Below are positions 41,937 through 53,639 of a stretch of DNA of 64,000 bases, piece by piece (within the stretch, counting starts at the first letter, position 1; each line of letters begins with the position of its first letter). Made by a program: the position numbers and the translations under genes. Below the pieces are notes generated by a model. It was not told where the DNA came from. It ran no database searches and saw only the letters and a list, made by a program, of their open reading frames with translations. This DNA is from Panicum virgatum (Eukaryota; Streptophyta; Magnoliopsida; Poales; Poaceae): NCBI RefSeq assembly GCF_016808335.1, contig NC_053149.1:35604118-35668117 (forward strand), read 5' to 3'.

Positions 41937-44900
41937 TGTAACACCCTAATTTAAATTTCAGTAATTAATAATAAATTTAATTGGTTTATTTTATTTTCTA
42001 GGATTTAATTTTCTTAGCCTTGCATTTATAATTTATTTTTGCTTCATAAAGTAATAAAAATTTATTTTAGGGCTAACTTGTTTGTTGCATTCATGCTGAT
42101 GCATGGTTTTATTTTGCTTGTTTGCATAGGAGTTTGAATTCAAATTCATTTGAATTCAAATAGGTTTAGTTTGGTTGAATTAGAAATAGAAAAGGAAAGA
42201 AGATGAGGAAACGAAAACCCAGCCCAAACCTTCTTCCCTGGCCCAAACCTTTTCCCCGCGGCCCAGCTCCTTTTTTTCTCTTTCGGCGGCCCAGCCCAGC
42301 TCCTCTTTGCTCAGCCCGTTTCCTCTCCTCCCGGGCCTGTTTTCTCCACGCTCGGCCCAATTTTCCCCACGCGCAGCAGCCCAGACCACCTCCCCGCGTG
42401 GCCCACACCCGTGGCCCAGCTGACTCCTCCCCGCGCTGGCCTGCGCTCTCCAACTCCCTCCAGCCCGGGCCCGCAAGCTAGCCGCGACATACGCGTGTCA
42501 CCCCGCTTGGCCCGCCCTCAACCGCGCTCCCACCGACAGCCCGTCCCCACCGGTCAGCCTCGTCTCCCTCCTCCGCCCACGTCCTCCGCCCGCGTTGCAA
42601 CAACCGACCGCGAATCACGCCGGGATCACGCCGGGCACGCACGCCCAGGATCTCCGGCGCCCTCCTTTAAACACCCCCCTGCGACCTCATTCCCCCTACC
42701 CTCCGTCCCGCAGCCGCCGTTTCCCCAAACCCTAGTCACAGCCGCCGCCTCGCCTTGCAAGCTAAGCCCTATCACTGCCCCGCCCCGAAGCTCCATTCCC
42801 AGCCGTGCCGTCGTGAACCCGGAGCCTCGCGGTTCCTCTGCGACACCTGCGCGCTCGCCAAGCTACGCACTCAGGTAAGGAAGCTCCTCGTGCCCCTTTG
42901 CCCCTGCTTTTTCTAGCGGTCCGCGCGAATTCCTCACCGGAGCAGGGCACCGCCGTGATGCCGCCGCTCAATCTCGCCGCCAGGGCCTTCTCTGGTCCAA
43001 ATTTAACCTAGTGGCCGCCTTCGCAGGGCATCCAGGAGGCTCGCCGGCTAGTTCCCGTGGCCATAGCCGGTTCCAGGGGGGTTCGTCCATGTGTACCCGT
43101 CGCCACCATCCGCCCCTGCTCGCCGCCATTCCTCTCCGATGAGCTGCCACCACTTCTGATCCCCTGGTGAGACCCACTGTAACCCCCTCTTCCTCCCCGA
43201 CCTACTGTAATCCTAGGCTATGCCCCGTAGCAGAATTCTCACGCGCACCGGCGAACCTCCACTGCGGAGTGTGGTCGCCGCAGGCACCCCTGTCCCTTTC
43301 AACTGCGGCCACCAGATGCGCTCTGGACGGGCCAGATTAGATCCTAACCCCCGTTTAACCCCAATCGCCCGATTTCGATCCAACGGATATCAGTCACAGA
43401 GACCAGGTCAATGCCGGTCAGCCTTTGCATTTTTGCAAAAGAGCCCCTCCGTTTCTTTAGAATCAACCCGCGCTCCTGGCTAGTTCAAAACTAATTCCAA
43501 TTAGGTCAAGACTTTAACGTTTAAGCCCCTGAGCATTTTAGATTTCGAACCCGCAGTCCAGCCTAGTTGTTTTAGCACTTTAGACCTCGGATCTTTTCAG
43601 TTTTTACGTTTAGGTCCCTGGTTTTTGCAGAAAACCCCCAGAAACTTAGTTTTTTCTTGCAGAAAAGCCCCTAGATCTTGTTTTAGGCCCAGTTTTCGCG
43701 TTCTAGCTCTGTTTTAGGCGTTCTTTATGTCCACGCGATCGTTGTAACGCGTAGAATAGTTCTAGCATAGTTTTGTTTACTGTTTTCATGTATTGTTGTA
43801 CTGTTTCTTAGTATATGCTATTGTTTGCATGTATGTTTATGTTGTGTATTGTTTTTGGCCATGTGTTCGTGAGTAGACGTTGATCCATCTGAGGAGCCTA
43901 GTACCAGTACCCAGAGCAGCCATCTTCTGAGCAGTTTGAGCAGCAGCAGGAGCAGTTTGAGGAAGGCAAGTATAACATAAACAACACCTATCACTTTTAA
44001 ATACATTTTCATACTGCATTTTAATACTGTATGCCTATAAGGATTTCCTAGCCACATTTATCCTTTATATAATTACCTTGGGTTGCATTTTGGTTAGTTG
44101 TGCTAGGTGCCGCGCTATAACACACTTGGTCCTTTTTAATTAATTTGATTAATGGTTTTTGCAACTTAATTCTGGGAGTGGCCCTCTGTGCTCCGTGCTT
44201 GAGTGGCTCACGTCTCGATAAAATATGTTTTGTTAGAAATATGGTTTAGGGGGCCAGCACGGTGCTTAGTGCTTGGTTGGCCACTCTCCATAAGGACCAG
44301 TTCATAGAGCGACAACCTGGGACAACAGCGCTACCACAAGACTGGAATGGGACGGCCTTGGCGTAATAATTAGGTCTTTTTGGTTTGGAGTAACTTACCT
44401 GCGGGGCAGGGGAGGTAAGCTTCTATGGCCCTCGTACTGAGTGGCCTCGTCTGTGCTCCGTGTCTTGACGCCCACTAGACCTGCTCCATAGTCGCCGATC
44501 CACCCTCGCAGTTACTCCTTACCAACGAGATTCTTTGTAAAGGCCTCGTAGTGTGCTTGCTAGCCATCTCACCTAAGGAAGTGTGATGAACAATTAGCGT
44601 AGCCCACGACTTTTGGGTAAAGATGTGCAACCTCTGCAGAGTGTAAAACTGGTATACTAGCCGTGCTTATGGTCATGAGCGGCCCAGATCCTCCTTTTGA
44701 TTAGTGGGGTTATCTTCCTTTGGTTAGGAGGGTTTCCCCGGGTGGTTTGGTTTGGTATGGTTCTCAGTAGTATCATGATTAATTTTGATTAATTACTATG
44801 TAACTGGGTTTATGGTAATTCATCAACTTGTAGTAAATAGCTTTAATAAAATTTTGCCAAGACTTAAAAGCTAATGCAGTTGAGTCAGCCAACCTTAGAG

Positions 44901-45314
44901 CCTCATAGTTTGTGTTATACTTGTTGAGTACAAGTTGTGTACTCACTCTTGCCTACTCTACTCTTTTTCCTCTTGGGGATACTTTACTGCTGCTCAGTTC
45001 CTGCCGACGCGAGGGAGTTCACTCAGCGCTACCAGGACTACGAGGACTTATAGTCGTTCATCTCCCAGTCGACGTCCCTGTGGCGCCCTGCTCAGCTTCC
45101 GACGAGAGTTATCGTTTATACATTACGCTTCCGCATACTCTGTATCAGACATTTTGTCATTAACGTAATAAATAACATTCGTTCTCGCTTTATTATATCT
45201 TTTTACGTGATATGTGCTGTGATATATTGTTCATTCTGTTGTATATACGTGTGACTTGATCCTGGCACATATATGATTGCTCGGTTTATGCCCTTTTATA
45301 AACCGGGTGTTACA
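41937..45314 (+). repeat. 3' LTR of B1 (3,378 bp)
   Basis: TGTAACACCCTAATTTAAA ... AACCGGGTGTTACA. Same layout as the 5' LTR. Confidence 0.88.
43877..45053 (+). other. LTR-embedded exon pair (B1 3' LTR), frameshifted
   Basis: Exon 43877-43965 and exon 44998-45053 with the same donor (GAGGAAG|GCAAGT) and acceptor (TGCTCAG|). One base is missing after GAGGAGCC near 43899, shifting the first exon. The second exon keeps its frame, and the final Phe codon is TTA. Confidence 0.42.
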
Positions 45315-46320
45315 GAACTCCAAGGGTATAACACAATTAGACTCAACCAGTCCACAAAGAACCTGCCTCATTGGAAGATGCAAGGACATGATGTCCAAAA
45401 TGGATCCAATGAGAGCATGAGAATGGTAGGATGAGATAGCAAGGACTTCTCTTGTCACTCGCAAGTTCTCTTCTAGCATCTTTTGTTGGAAGGAACTACA
45501 CAAACTTCAGGAGCGCGAGAGCAAGAACACCAAGGGTAAGCCATGGGTGCTAAACTTTGGTGCTTCTGATAAAGGCCTCTCCCCCACCTTTTATAGCCAC
45601 AAGGGAGCTTACTAAAGGAGAACCCATGAATTAACAGTGCATGTTTCACGGACGCATTCATGGCAGCATTCATAGGCGCAGTCAAAGATGCAATAATGCA
45701 GATTCTCCAAACAGTAACGTCCCATGAGAGTACTGAATAAATAGCCGTACATCCCGGGTTTTATTCCTGAAGTTATTCCGGGTGCAATCAGTGTGGCGGA
45801 TCCAATTGTATCATTTTTCTGGGATATTACCCGAAAACAGGTCTTTTCGGGTTCCGGATCTGATGAATCCTACAAATAATTTGAAGGATAAAATCTGATG
45901 CCACGTCTTAAATCCTTAATTTAAAATCTACGCTCGGGAGCTACTCGCAGCAAAAGGGATTTTGATTTAAGGCTCGGGGGCTGCGGGATATAGGCACCAG
46001 AGATTTATTTTTCAAATTTTTTGGAAAATAAAGAAGAAAAAGACTGAAGTGACCCTCAGCCTGATTCTGCGATTCAACCTAAGGCTAGGGGGCTACTCCA
46101 TATGGAGCGCGAGTACTTCGCGCACCATATATGATCAAGATTTCGGGGCTTGAGCACCTCACAGCCTCAGAGCAAATGGAAGTACTTGGAGGACTACTCG
46201 ATGTATCTGAAGGAAGGACCAGAAGCAACCAGAAGGATGTTCTGACTGCTTGAAGTACTCGAAGACGCCCAGCCAAGTACTTGTTGCCTGCATGACTCGG
46301 CTACGAAGAGCTCGGGGGCT
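45315..46320 (+). other. 3' region of element A after the nested insertion
   Basis: Continues element A up to its 3' LTR. On the minus strand it holds a 70-codon frame (45685-45473) and TATAAAAGG near 45590, both matched in element C (59737-59949, TATA near 59829). The last bases CTCGGGGGCT form the polypurine-like tract. Confidence 0.55.
45473..45685 (-). CDS. Small antisense frame of element A, conserved in element C
   Basis: 70 codons, including NAAMNASVKHALLIHGFSFSK and PWCSCSRAPE..VVPSNKRC, a close match in length and sequence to 59737-59949. A TATA box (TATAAAAGG) lies inside it, so the conserved unit may instead be a promoter followed by a short leader frame (MAYPWCSCSR). No known domain. 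Confidence 0.35.
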   Translation of the reverse strand: MTAPMNAAMNASVKHALLIHGFSFSKLPCGYKRWGRGLYQKHQSLAPMAYPWCSCSRAPEVCVVPSNKRC

Positions 46321-46696
46321 TGTCAGACCCCGGGCAGCGGGACTGCATATACGCATAGAATGTTCTAGAGTAAGGGATAGACTATGGATGTACCTTACCT
46401 CTTTTGTAACTACTCGAATAGGCGTAGAACTAGCTGCAGTACAAAGGAAACTACCCGATTGTGTTGTAGTAGGACTCCAACTGTACTTGGCTAGGATTTT
46501 CCATGTAACCCTGTCCCCCCCCCCCGAATATATAAGGGCGGGCAGGGACCCCCTCCAAACAATCATCAACACCTAAGGCAATACAAATCACACAGGACGT
46601 AGGGTATTACGCAAACTCGCGGCCCGAACCTGTCTAAATCTTTGTGTTCCTTGTACCATCGAGTTCTAGAGCAGATCCCTACCTACAAACCCTACT
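46321..46696 (+). repeat. 3' LTR of element A, truncated
   Basis: TGTCAGACCCCGGGCAGCGG onward aligns with the 5' LTR as far as CCTACAAACCCTACT (about 46696). The last ~40 bp, including the ACCGACA end, are missing. Confidence 0.8.
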
Positions 46697-47211
46697 ACTC
46701 GACCATGATTACCATGCAGCCTCAGTGCGGCTCTTGAAGTACTCGGAAGACACGTTCTATGTGAAGTTCAGGAACTCGGTGGCTTGTCAGACCCGGGGGC
46801 ATGAGATTCTTGATGTGGTGCGGATCTGTACGAGAGGTAGAGTACGACATGTTCTGTATCTGTACATCATGTAAGTACTCGCACCAATCTTGTACTAGTC
46901 AGATAGATAGAAACCACCCAAGTAGTACTCAGGAAGGACTCTAGGCGCCAAACCGACCCAGGGTTCCATGTAACCCTTCTTCCCAGCGTATATAAGGGTG
47001 GGCAGGGACCCCTCCAACGCAGAGACTCTCATTCATCCCTCAATCAATACAAACCACCACACATGACATAGGGTATTACGCAACTTGCGACCCAAACCTG
47101 TCTAAACCCTTGTGTTGCTTTCACAATCATGTTCCTGATCACGGCGATCCCCTATGAACAAAGTACTACCTAAGAATATACCTAGGTAGGCTTGCCAGTA
47201 AAACACCGACA
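46697..47211 (+). mobile_element. End of a second Tat-like element: internal scrap plus LTR
   Basis: 46697-46784 resembles the internal end of a relative (GACCATGATTACC ... GAACTCGGTGGCT). An LTR follows at 46785-47211 (TGTCAGACCCGGGGGC ... GTAAAACACCGACA, 427 bp, with TATATAAGGGTGGGC near 46990). It is related to but distinct from the LTR of A. Confidence 0.65.
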
Positions 47212-47249
47212 AACACTAGCGCCAAAAGATCAGGATTTTTCCAGGCCCG

Positions 47250-48696
47250 CACTAACATGAACTTCAAATGGGTAGTTTGGGGTTGATGGAATTCCATATT
47301 TAGATGATTGTCCAAAGATGTTTGAGTGCGGAAAACCATTACTACCCGATTGGGCAATCGCGGACGTTCCAAGTTAAATGCAGAGGTTTCATAGTTGGTA
47401 CATGCGGGCATGTAGACTTGGGCTTCATACCATATGCGCTTCGTACTATCTGCTAGTATTTGGACCTCCAGGTGTTGGTATCACTAATATCATGTTCAAT
47501 TTTTGAGACATCCACAACATGTTCCGCCTCGTGGAACTTGACATCGAAATGGTTAGACTCTGGTGCATGTAAGTGCCTCGATGATACTTAATTTCTTCTA
47601 TGCTACGACCTTAATTACTATATACATGAATATATAATTAACTGTCATACATTCTATTCACCAGGATGCAAACAAGTGATGTATATGTTGTAGGTGAAAG
47701 GACCAAGTATCTTGATCCTCTAGCTATTTGCAAGGCCAGGCACAATGGACCAAACATGTTGGAAAATGACCACGATGTGTTCAAGCACTGAGAAATGCCT
47801 AAGAAGATATCTCAGGAACGAAAAGAATAGCTCAAAGAGAGCATGAAGTTGGTTGCGGCCTACATAGCAAAGATGGTGTGAGAATGGCAAGAAGTGGCCG
47901 ATTTCATTTTTGCGCCATACAACATCAAGTACGTCTAGCTTCAATCATTTGATACAATATATAATTGCTCTGATCCATACCTTAAAATTATATATAATAT
48001 TTTTACAGAAATCACTGGACTGCTTTTGCACTAGAACTGAAGCATGGAAGAGTCCTCATATTTGAATCCTTGGATTGGGCAATGAGCAATTACAAGGATT
48101 TCTTATTCATCCTCAGAACGTTTGTGAACTTATCATCCTCCATACATACATCATGCAAATATTTCCATACAAATTATGCATTTACAAACTAACTTCTCAC
48201 TTCTTTCTTTTTCAAACAGGGCTTACCAGAACTACATTAAATTAGGATGTGTGCGTATGACTCTGAGAAGAAAAAAATAACTCTACGCACAAACTTCCCA
48301 TGCCGCAAGCAATCTGCTTGTTCCGTGTACTGCGGAGGCATCTTAGGGTGCAAGGGCGATACACAACTGATTATGAACGTGTAAGGAACTACTCTTTATT
48401 AGGGATAGATTTACATGTGTTACATTATTTTTGTGTATATCTAACACTTGCTTACTTTCTTCATGGATTCTCGTCAATTGCAGGATAATCCACCAAGGAA
48501 CATCGGGCTACTCCATGAGAGAGAACTTCTAGAAGTAGTCGCTGATTTATGTTGTTTCATTAAGCACGAAGTGATCAACCCAAAGGGCACATTTTGTAGC
48601 AAAGACCATGATTTAGCAATGGATCATAAGTATCTTGGTCTTCGTGAGTGGGAAAACAAGAAGCATCGTGCCTCCTCTAGTAGCGTTGGTAAATAG
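47250..48696 (+). pseudogene. CACTA second gene with Ulp1/C48-like protease, decayed (plus strand)
   Basis: Early part reads WYMRACRLGL and RLVELDIEMVRLWCM. Then exon 47664-47940 has VVGERTKYLDPLAICKARHNG and FIFAPYNIK, exon from about 48010 has NHWTAFALELKHGRVLIFESL (catalytic His; the usual Asp is Glu here), exon about 48220-48370 has PCRKQSACSVYCGG with the Cys at 48331, and exon 48481-48696 has RELLEVVADLCCFIKHEV and ends SSSSVGK, stop. In-frame stops near 47790 and 47830 make it a pseudogene. Same functional class as the protein at 6600-7923 but a different family. Confidence 0.66.
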
Positions 48697-48754
48697 GAGA
48701 AAGACATGCATTCAAGCTCCAATTTTAATGATGTACTAATTATGCTTTGTAATG

Positions 48755-49117
48755 ATGTGTGTGTGTGTGTGTTTTATTTCTACATAATTTAATTTTGCAT
48801 GTGCAATTATTTATATTTATGAAACATGTTCCATGTTGATCCCGATGACATTCAATCGCGAACTAGCTTGACAAGATAAAATTGCGGGAATCCAAATTTT
48901 AAAAATAGTGGGAAACATATTCGAATAGTTTAAATTCAAATCGATGAATTTTTTTGGCGAGCTGGAAATCGACCCACCCCCTACAAATCAATTTTCAGGG
49001 GCGGGTGAGGGGGGTCACCTGCCCCTACAAATCAATTTTCAGGGACGGGGGCACGTGCACCATCCACCCCTAAAATGTTATTTTACCCGCCCCTACAAAT
49101 GCTTTTTGTAGTAGTTT
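48755..49117. repeat. Subterminal repeats of the second CACTA family
   Basis: A short GTGTGTGTGT run (about 48758-48772), then direct copies of CCCCTACAAATCAATTTTCAGGG and related CCCGCCCCTACAAATG ending at the presumed terminus. Confidence 0.6.
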
Positions 49118-49735
49118 ACGGATGGTTTTTAGAGTGGTGGAATCAATATATTCTCTTGATTGAGGAGTACAGATGGTTTATAGAGTAGGAGAAATCAATA
49201 TCTTCTCTTGATTGTACGTCCGTTCGTGGAAGCTTCCCTCCATCGACCCGTTTAATCATGCCCATACACATTCAAGGTATTCTTCTCAGCTCATGCCCAC
49301 AAATAGTTACTCTCTACATCCCTGCTCTGTCATCTTTTCAGTTCTTGCCAGACACATTGAAGGTATTCTTCTTGTTTTGTTTTTGAGCCAACATTGAAGG
49401 CATTCTTCTTTCAGGGCCCACTGCTTGATTTTGGAAGGAATCATATTATGTTTCCCTCTGCATAGCTCAATAGGCAAGGTGTTTTGACTCCATGGACTCA
49501 TTTTAGTTAGGTAAATATTGTGTGCCACCATAAAATACTTTGCTGGCACTGATTAGATTAAGTTGTATCGACCGTAGGGATTGAGATGTTTTCATGGTGC
49601 CTGATAATCTCTGCAAAATTTGATAATACATGCTTTCTTAGTGTTGTGAACTTATGATTGGAAAAGGCATAGAATGACTCATAGGAGTTGTGCTTACTTT
49701 TTCCGTTGGATTCAAAAGGCGTGAAATTCGTGGAT
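49118..49735. other. Unassigned DNA with a short duplication, no gene seen
   Basis: A ~65-bp partial duplication (GGATGGTTTTTAGAGTGG... and GATGGTTTATAGAGTAGG..., each with ATCAATAT.TTCTCTTGATTG, about 49120-49215). Short ATTGAAGG.ATTCTTCT repeats near 49350-49410. Confidence 0.4.
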
Positions 49736-49739
49736 GAAA

Positions 49740-50687
49740 TTAATCTTCACCTAGTACCTCCTCATTTTTGCTTAATGGTATACCTGGAAAAACTTTTCAC
49801 TGCAGAAGAGTGTGTAAGACAAGGAGACCCTCTATCACCTTTGTTGTATGTGCTGGCTTCAGATCTTTTACAAAGTATGATAAACAATGCTAGAGTTCAA
49901 GGATTGTTAAATCTCCCAATTCCCCTACAGCATAGCCAAGGTTTTCCTATTCTTCAGTATGCTGATGACACCTTAGTTATTATGGAAGTCTGTCCTAATC
50001 AGATTGCAACACTTCAAAATATTGTACAAGATTTCTCCACTTCCACTGATCTGAAGGTCAACTTTTCAAAGTCCATGCTTGTACCTATCAATCTGGAGGC
50101 TGAAAGAGCTACCTCACTAGCTCAACAATTTGGTTGCATAATAGGTACTCTTCCTTTCACATCCTTAGGTCTACCACTAGGCCTGTCGAAACCCAAAGTT
50201 GTAGACTTTCTTCCTTTAGTGTCAAGATGTGAAAGAATATTGCCATATACATCTTCCTTCCTCTCACAAGCTGGTAGACTTGAGATCACAAACTCCTTTT
50301 TCACATCCTTCCCAATGTTCTTCATTAGCACTTTCAGATTACACAAAAAAAGTGATTCAGCAAGTAGACAGTTACAGAAAACATAGTCTCTGGAGTGGCG
50401 CAAACATAAATGATAAAAGACCATCCAAAGCTGCTTGGGAGTTGGTTTGTCTCCCAAAAGCTGAAGGAGGACTTGGAGCCCTCAATCTGCAAACACAAAA
50501 TGAACCTCTTCTGCTGAAGAATCTATATAAATTCTTTAATATACATGATATCCCAGGGGTCAACTTAATTTGGGAAAGGTATTATAGTAATGGCTCTTTG
50601 CCATCCACATCACAAATATATGGATCCTTCTAGTGGAGAGATATTTTAAAATTGTTGGACTCTTTCAAAGGCATGGCAATGGCAAAT
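49740..50687 (+). pseudogene. LINE (non-LTR) reverse transcriptase fragment, upstream part
   Basis: Reads NGIPGKTFHCR, then after a one-base shift VRQGDPLSPLLYVLASDLL, QYADDTLVIM (the YADD catalytic motif intact), DLKVNFSKSMLVP, GCIIGTLPFTSLGLPLG and FLSQAGRLEITNS, followed in a second frame by AAWELVCLPKAEGGLGALN. This is the order of plant L1-type LINE reverse transcriptases. 5'-truncated, frameshifted near 50370 and with a stop near 50631. It is cut by B2 at 50687 and resumes at 58475. Confidence 0.85.
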
Positions 50688-53562
50688 TGTAACACCCGGT
50701 TTATAAAAGGACATAAACCGAGCAATCATATACGTGCCAGGATCAAGTCACACGTATATACAACAGAATGAACAGTATATCATAGCACATATCACGTAAA
50801 AAGATATAATAAAGCGAATACGAATGTTATTTATTACATTAATGACAAAAATGTCTGATACAGCGGAAGCGAAGTACAAATACGAATAAAACTCTCCGAA
50901 GCTGAGCAGGGCGCCACAGGGACGTCGACTGGGAGACGGAACGCCTAGAAGTCCTCGTAGTCCTGGTAGCGCTGAGCGAACTCCCTCGCGTCGGCAGGAA
51001 CTGAGCAGTAGTAGAGTATCCCCAAAAGGAAAAAGAGTAGAGTAGGCAAGAGTGAGTACACAACTTGTACTCAACAAGTATAACACAAACTATGAGGCTC
51101 TAAGGTTGGCTGACTCAACTGCATTAGCTTTTAAGTCTTGGCAAAATTTTATTAAAGCTATTTACTACAAGTAGATGAATTACCATAAACCCAATTACAT
51201 TGTAATTAATCAAGATTAATCATGTTACTACTGAGAACCAAACCGAAACCACCAAGGTAACCCCGAGAGGCACCCCCCTCGTCGGAAGGAGATAACCCCA
51301 CTAATCAAAAGGAGGACCTGGGCCGCTCATGACCGTGAGAATGGCTAGTATACCCGTTAACCACTCTGCAGAGGTTGCACATCTTTACCCACAAGTCGTG
51401 GGCTACGCTAGTTGTTCATCACACTTCCTTAGGTGAGATGGCTAGCAAGCACACTACGAGGCCTTTACAAAGAATCTCGTTGGTAAGGAATAACCGCGAG
51501 GGTTGGATCGGCGAACTATGGAGCAGGTCTAGTGGGCGTCAAGAATACCACAGACGAGGCCACTCAGTACGAGGGACATAGAAGCTTACCACCCTTACCC
51601 TGCAGGTAAGTTATTCCAAACCAAAAAGACCTAATTATTACGCCAAGACCGTCCCATTCCAGTCTTGTGGTAGTGCTATTGTCCCAGGTTGTCGCTCTAT
51701 GACCCGGTCCTTATGGAGAGTGGCCAACCCAGCAGTAAGCACCGTGCTGGCCCCCTAAACCATGTTTCTAACAAAACATATTTTAACGAGAAGTGATGCC
51801 ACTCAAGCCAACACAGAGGGTCACTCTCAGAATTAAGTTGCATAAACCATTAATCAAATTAATTAAAAAGGACCAAGTGTGTTATAGCGCGGCACCTAGC
51901 ACAACTAACCAAAATGCAACCCAAGGGATATATATGAAGGATATAAAGTGGCTAGGAAAGTCCTTATAGGCATACGGTATTAAAATGCAGTATGAAAATG
52001 TATTTAAAAGTGATATGTGTTGTTCATGTTATACTTGCCTTCCTCGTACTGCTCCTGCTGCTGCTCAAACTGGTCGGAAGACGGCTGCTCCGGGTACTGG
52101 TACTGAGGCTCCTCCGGTAGCTCGACGTCTACTCACGAACACATGGCCAAAAACAAGGCAACAACATAAACATACATGCAAATAAAGGCTAACACTAAGA
52201 AATAGTACAAAAATACATAAAAACAGCAACTAAAACTAAGCTAGAACTGTTCTACGCGTTACAACGATCGCGTGGACATAAAGAACGCCTAAAACGGAGT
52301 TAAAACGCAAAATCTAGGCCTAAACCAAGTTCCAGGGGCTTTTTTGTAAGAAAAAACTAAGTTTCTGGGGGTTTTCTGCAAAAACCGAGGGCCTAAACTT
52401 AAATAAACCATAGCTGCAGGGGTTAGCGCGCAAAACTGCCAAGGGTGAACGGCGGGTTCAAATAGGGAAAAGCTCAGGGGGCTGTGTGTAAAAAAAGGAT
52501 CAAACTGGAATTATTTTTGAACTAACTAGGACGGCGGGTTGATTTCAAAGAAAAGGAGGGGCTCTTTAGCAAAATCACCAGGCCGAAGGGGTAAGTTTAG
52601 ATCTCGGCCGCTCGATTTGGATCTGGCGGGTCAGATCTAATCGGACTACGATCTAATCTGGGCCCTAGGTTTCAGATCGGGCGGCTACAGGTATTTGGGG
52701 GCGCGGGCGGCGGCGGGACTCGCCGGAAACAGGGTTTCCGCGGCAAGGAATCGCCGGAGTAAGCGAATCCGGCGTTCCAGGGGGTTAAACAAGCCGTGGT
52801 TTGTCCGTGCAGCACGAGTGCGCCTTGTGTGGTCCACTGGGGTACCTAGGGAGGCGGTGCGGGGCTGGGAGCATGGCCCTCAACGGCGAAGGCGGCTCTG
52901 GGCGCCGGGAACTCGCCGGAGTGCGGTGTTCCGGTTCCTAGGTTGGCCTACAACTTCGAAGATATAGCGCACCAGAAACATGAAGACCTAGAGATGCTTA
53001 CCGAGGCTTGGTCCGGGCGGGGCGTGACGCAGGTGGCGCCGGCGGCGAGAACTGGCGGCGGCGCTTGGCGGAGCTCGTGGTCCGGATGGTGGGGCGCTCC
53101 TCCAGTCTCCGAAGTCCCACGGATCGACGCGGTGTGTTACTGCGGCGGTGGTGTCGGGTGGAATTCGGGCGCGTGCGGGTGGGAAGAGAGGAACGGGCGA
53201 CGCGGGAGTGGGCCGGCGATGGAGTTGGCCTGCGAAGGAAAAAGAGGAACGGGCCGAGGGAGACCGCGGGCTGGGCTCAGGCTGGACTGGGTTTGGGTCT
53301 TCCTTTTCTATTTCTAGTTTTCTCTCTTCTTTTTCTTTTCCAAACTTCACACTACCTATTTGAATTCAACTCTAGCACTCAAACAAATAAAACAATGCTC
53401 CAGCATGAATGCACAAACATGTTAGCACTAAAATAAATTTTAATTACTTTATGAAGCAAAAATAAATTTTAAATGCAGGGCTAAGAAAATTAAATCCTAG
53501 AAATTTAAATAAAGCCAATTAAATTTATTATTAAATAGGAAAATTTAAATTAGGGTGTTACA
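50688..53562 (-). repeat. 3' LTR of B2 (2,875 bp)
   Basis: Plus strand reads TGTAACACCCGGTTTATAAA ... TTTAAATTAGGGTGTTACA. It keeps about 50 bp near 52733-52785 that the other LTR lacks. Confidence 0.88.
50945..52128 (-). other. LTR-embedded exon pair (B2 left LTR), frame intact
   Basis: On the minus strand: exon 52128-52039 (VELPEEPQYQYPEQ ... QQQEQYEE) after GTGAGTAG|, donor GAGGAAG|GCAAGT; exon 51000-50945 after CTGCTCAG|, reading PADAREFAQRYQDYEDF then TAG. In-frame join, no stops. Implied intron 1,038 bp. Confidence 0.5.
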
Positions 53563-53578
53563 AATCCTACCCCCTTAC
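53563..53578 (-). promoter_or_regulatory. Polypurine tract of B2
   Basis: TGTAAGGGGGTAGGATT on the minus strand, directly before the 3' LTR. Confidence 0.8.
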
Positions 53579-53639
53579 AGGAATCTCGTCCCGAGATTCT
53601 AGGCTGGCTAGCAAAGAGAAACAAGGATGGGATTAAGTT

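Larger units (their letters stand above)
36512..45314 (+). mobile_element. Element B1: non-autonomous Del/Tekay-like gag-protease Gypsy element
   Basis: 5' LTR 36512-39852, primer site TGGTATCAGAGC (39856-39867, initiator Met tRNA), internal region with a gag-like gene and an aspartic protease, polypurine tract TAAGGGGGTAGGA before the 3' LTR 41937-45314. The flanking pentamers are GAAGT and GAACT, a target duplication with one change. No reverse transcriptase, integrase or chromodomain. It lies inside element A and is therefore younger. Confidence 0.88.
28871..46696 (+). mobile_element. Element A: non-autonomous Tat-like (RIRE2/Grande-type) Gypsy element, with B1 nested inside
   Basis: 5' LTR 28871-29287, primer site at 29290, broken gag to 31365, ~122-bp tandem repeats, an antisense gene (35807-32978 on the minus strand), then after the nested B1 element (36512-45314) the remaining 3' region with a CTCGGGGGCT polypurine-like tract and the 3' LTR from 46321, which is cut at about 46696. 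No reverse transcriptase, RNase H or integrase is seen, so it would need proteins supplied by a relative. Without B1 it is about 9 kb. The Tat-lineage assignment rests on LTR type, antisense gene and layout. Confidence 0.75.
47212..49117 (+). mobile_element. Remnant of a different CACTA family (right end)
   Basis: Plus-strand exons of a transposon second protein with Ulp1 protease (to 48696), then subterminal repeats CCCCTACAAATCAATTTTCA (48975-49100) and a terminal-like CTTTTTGTAGTAGTT ending at about 49117, expected CTTTTTGTAGTAGTG. The left end is missing, cut by the LTR at 47211. Confidence 0.65.

Noticed and set aside
46320..47211. Single long LTR of ~890 bp
   Set aside because: It contains two TGTCAGACCC starts and two leader regions, so it is one truncated LTR followed by another.
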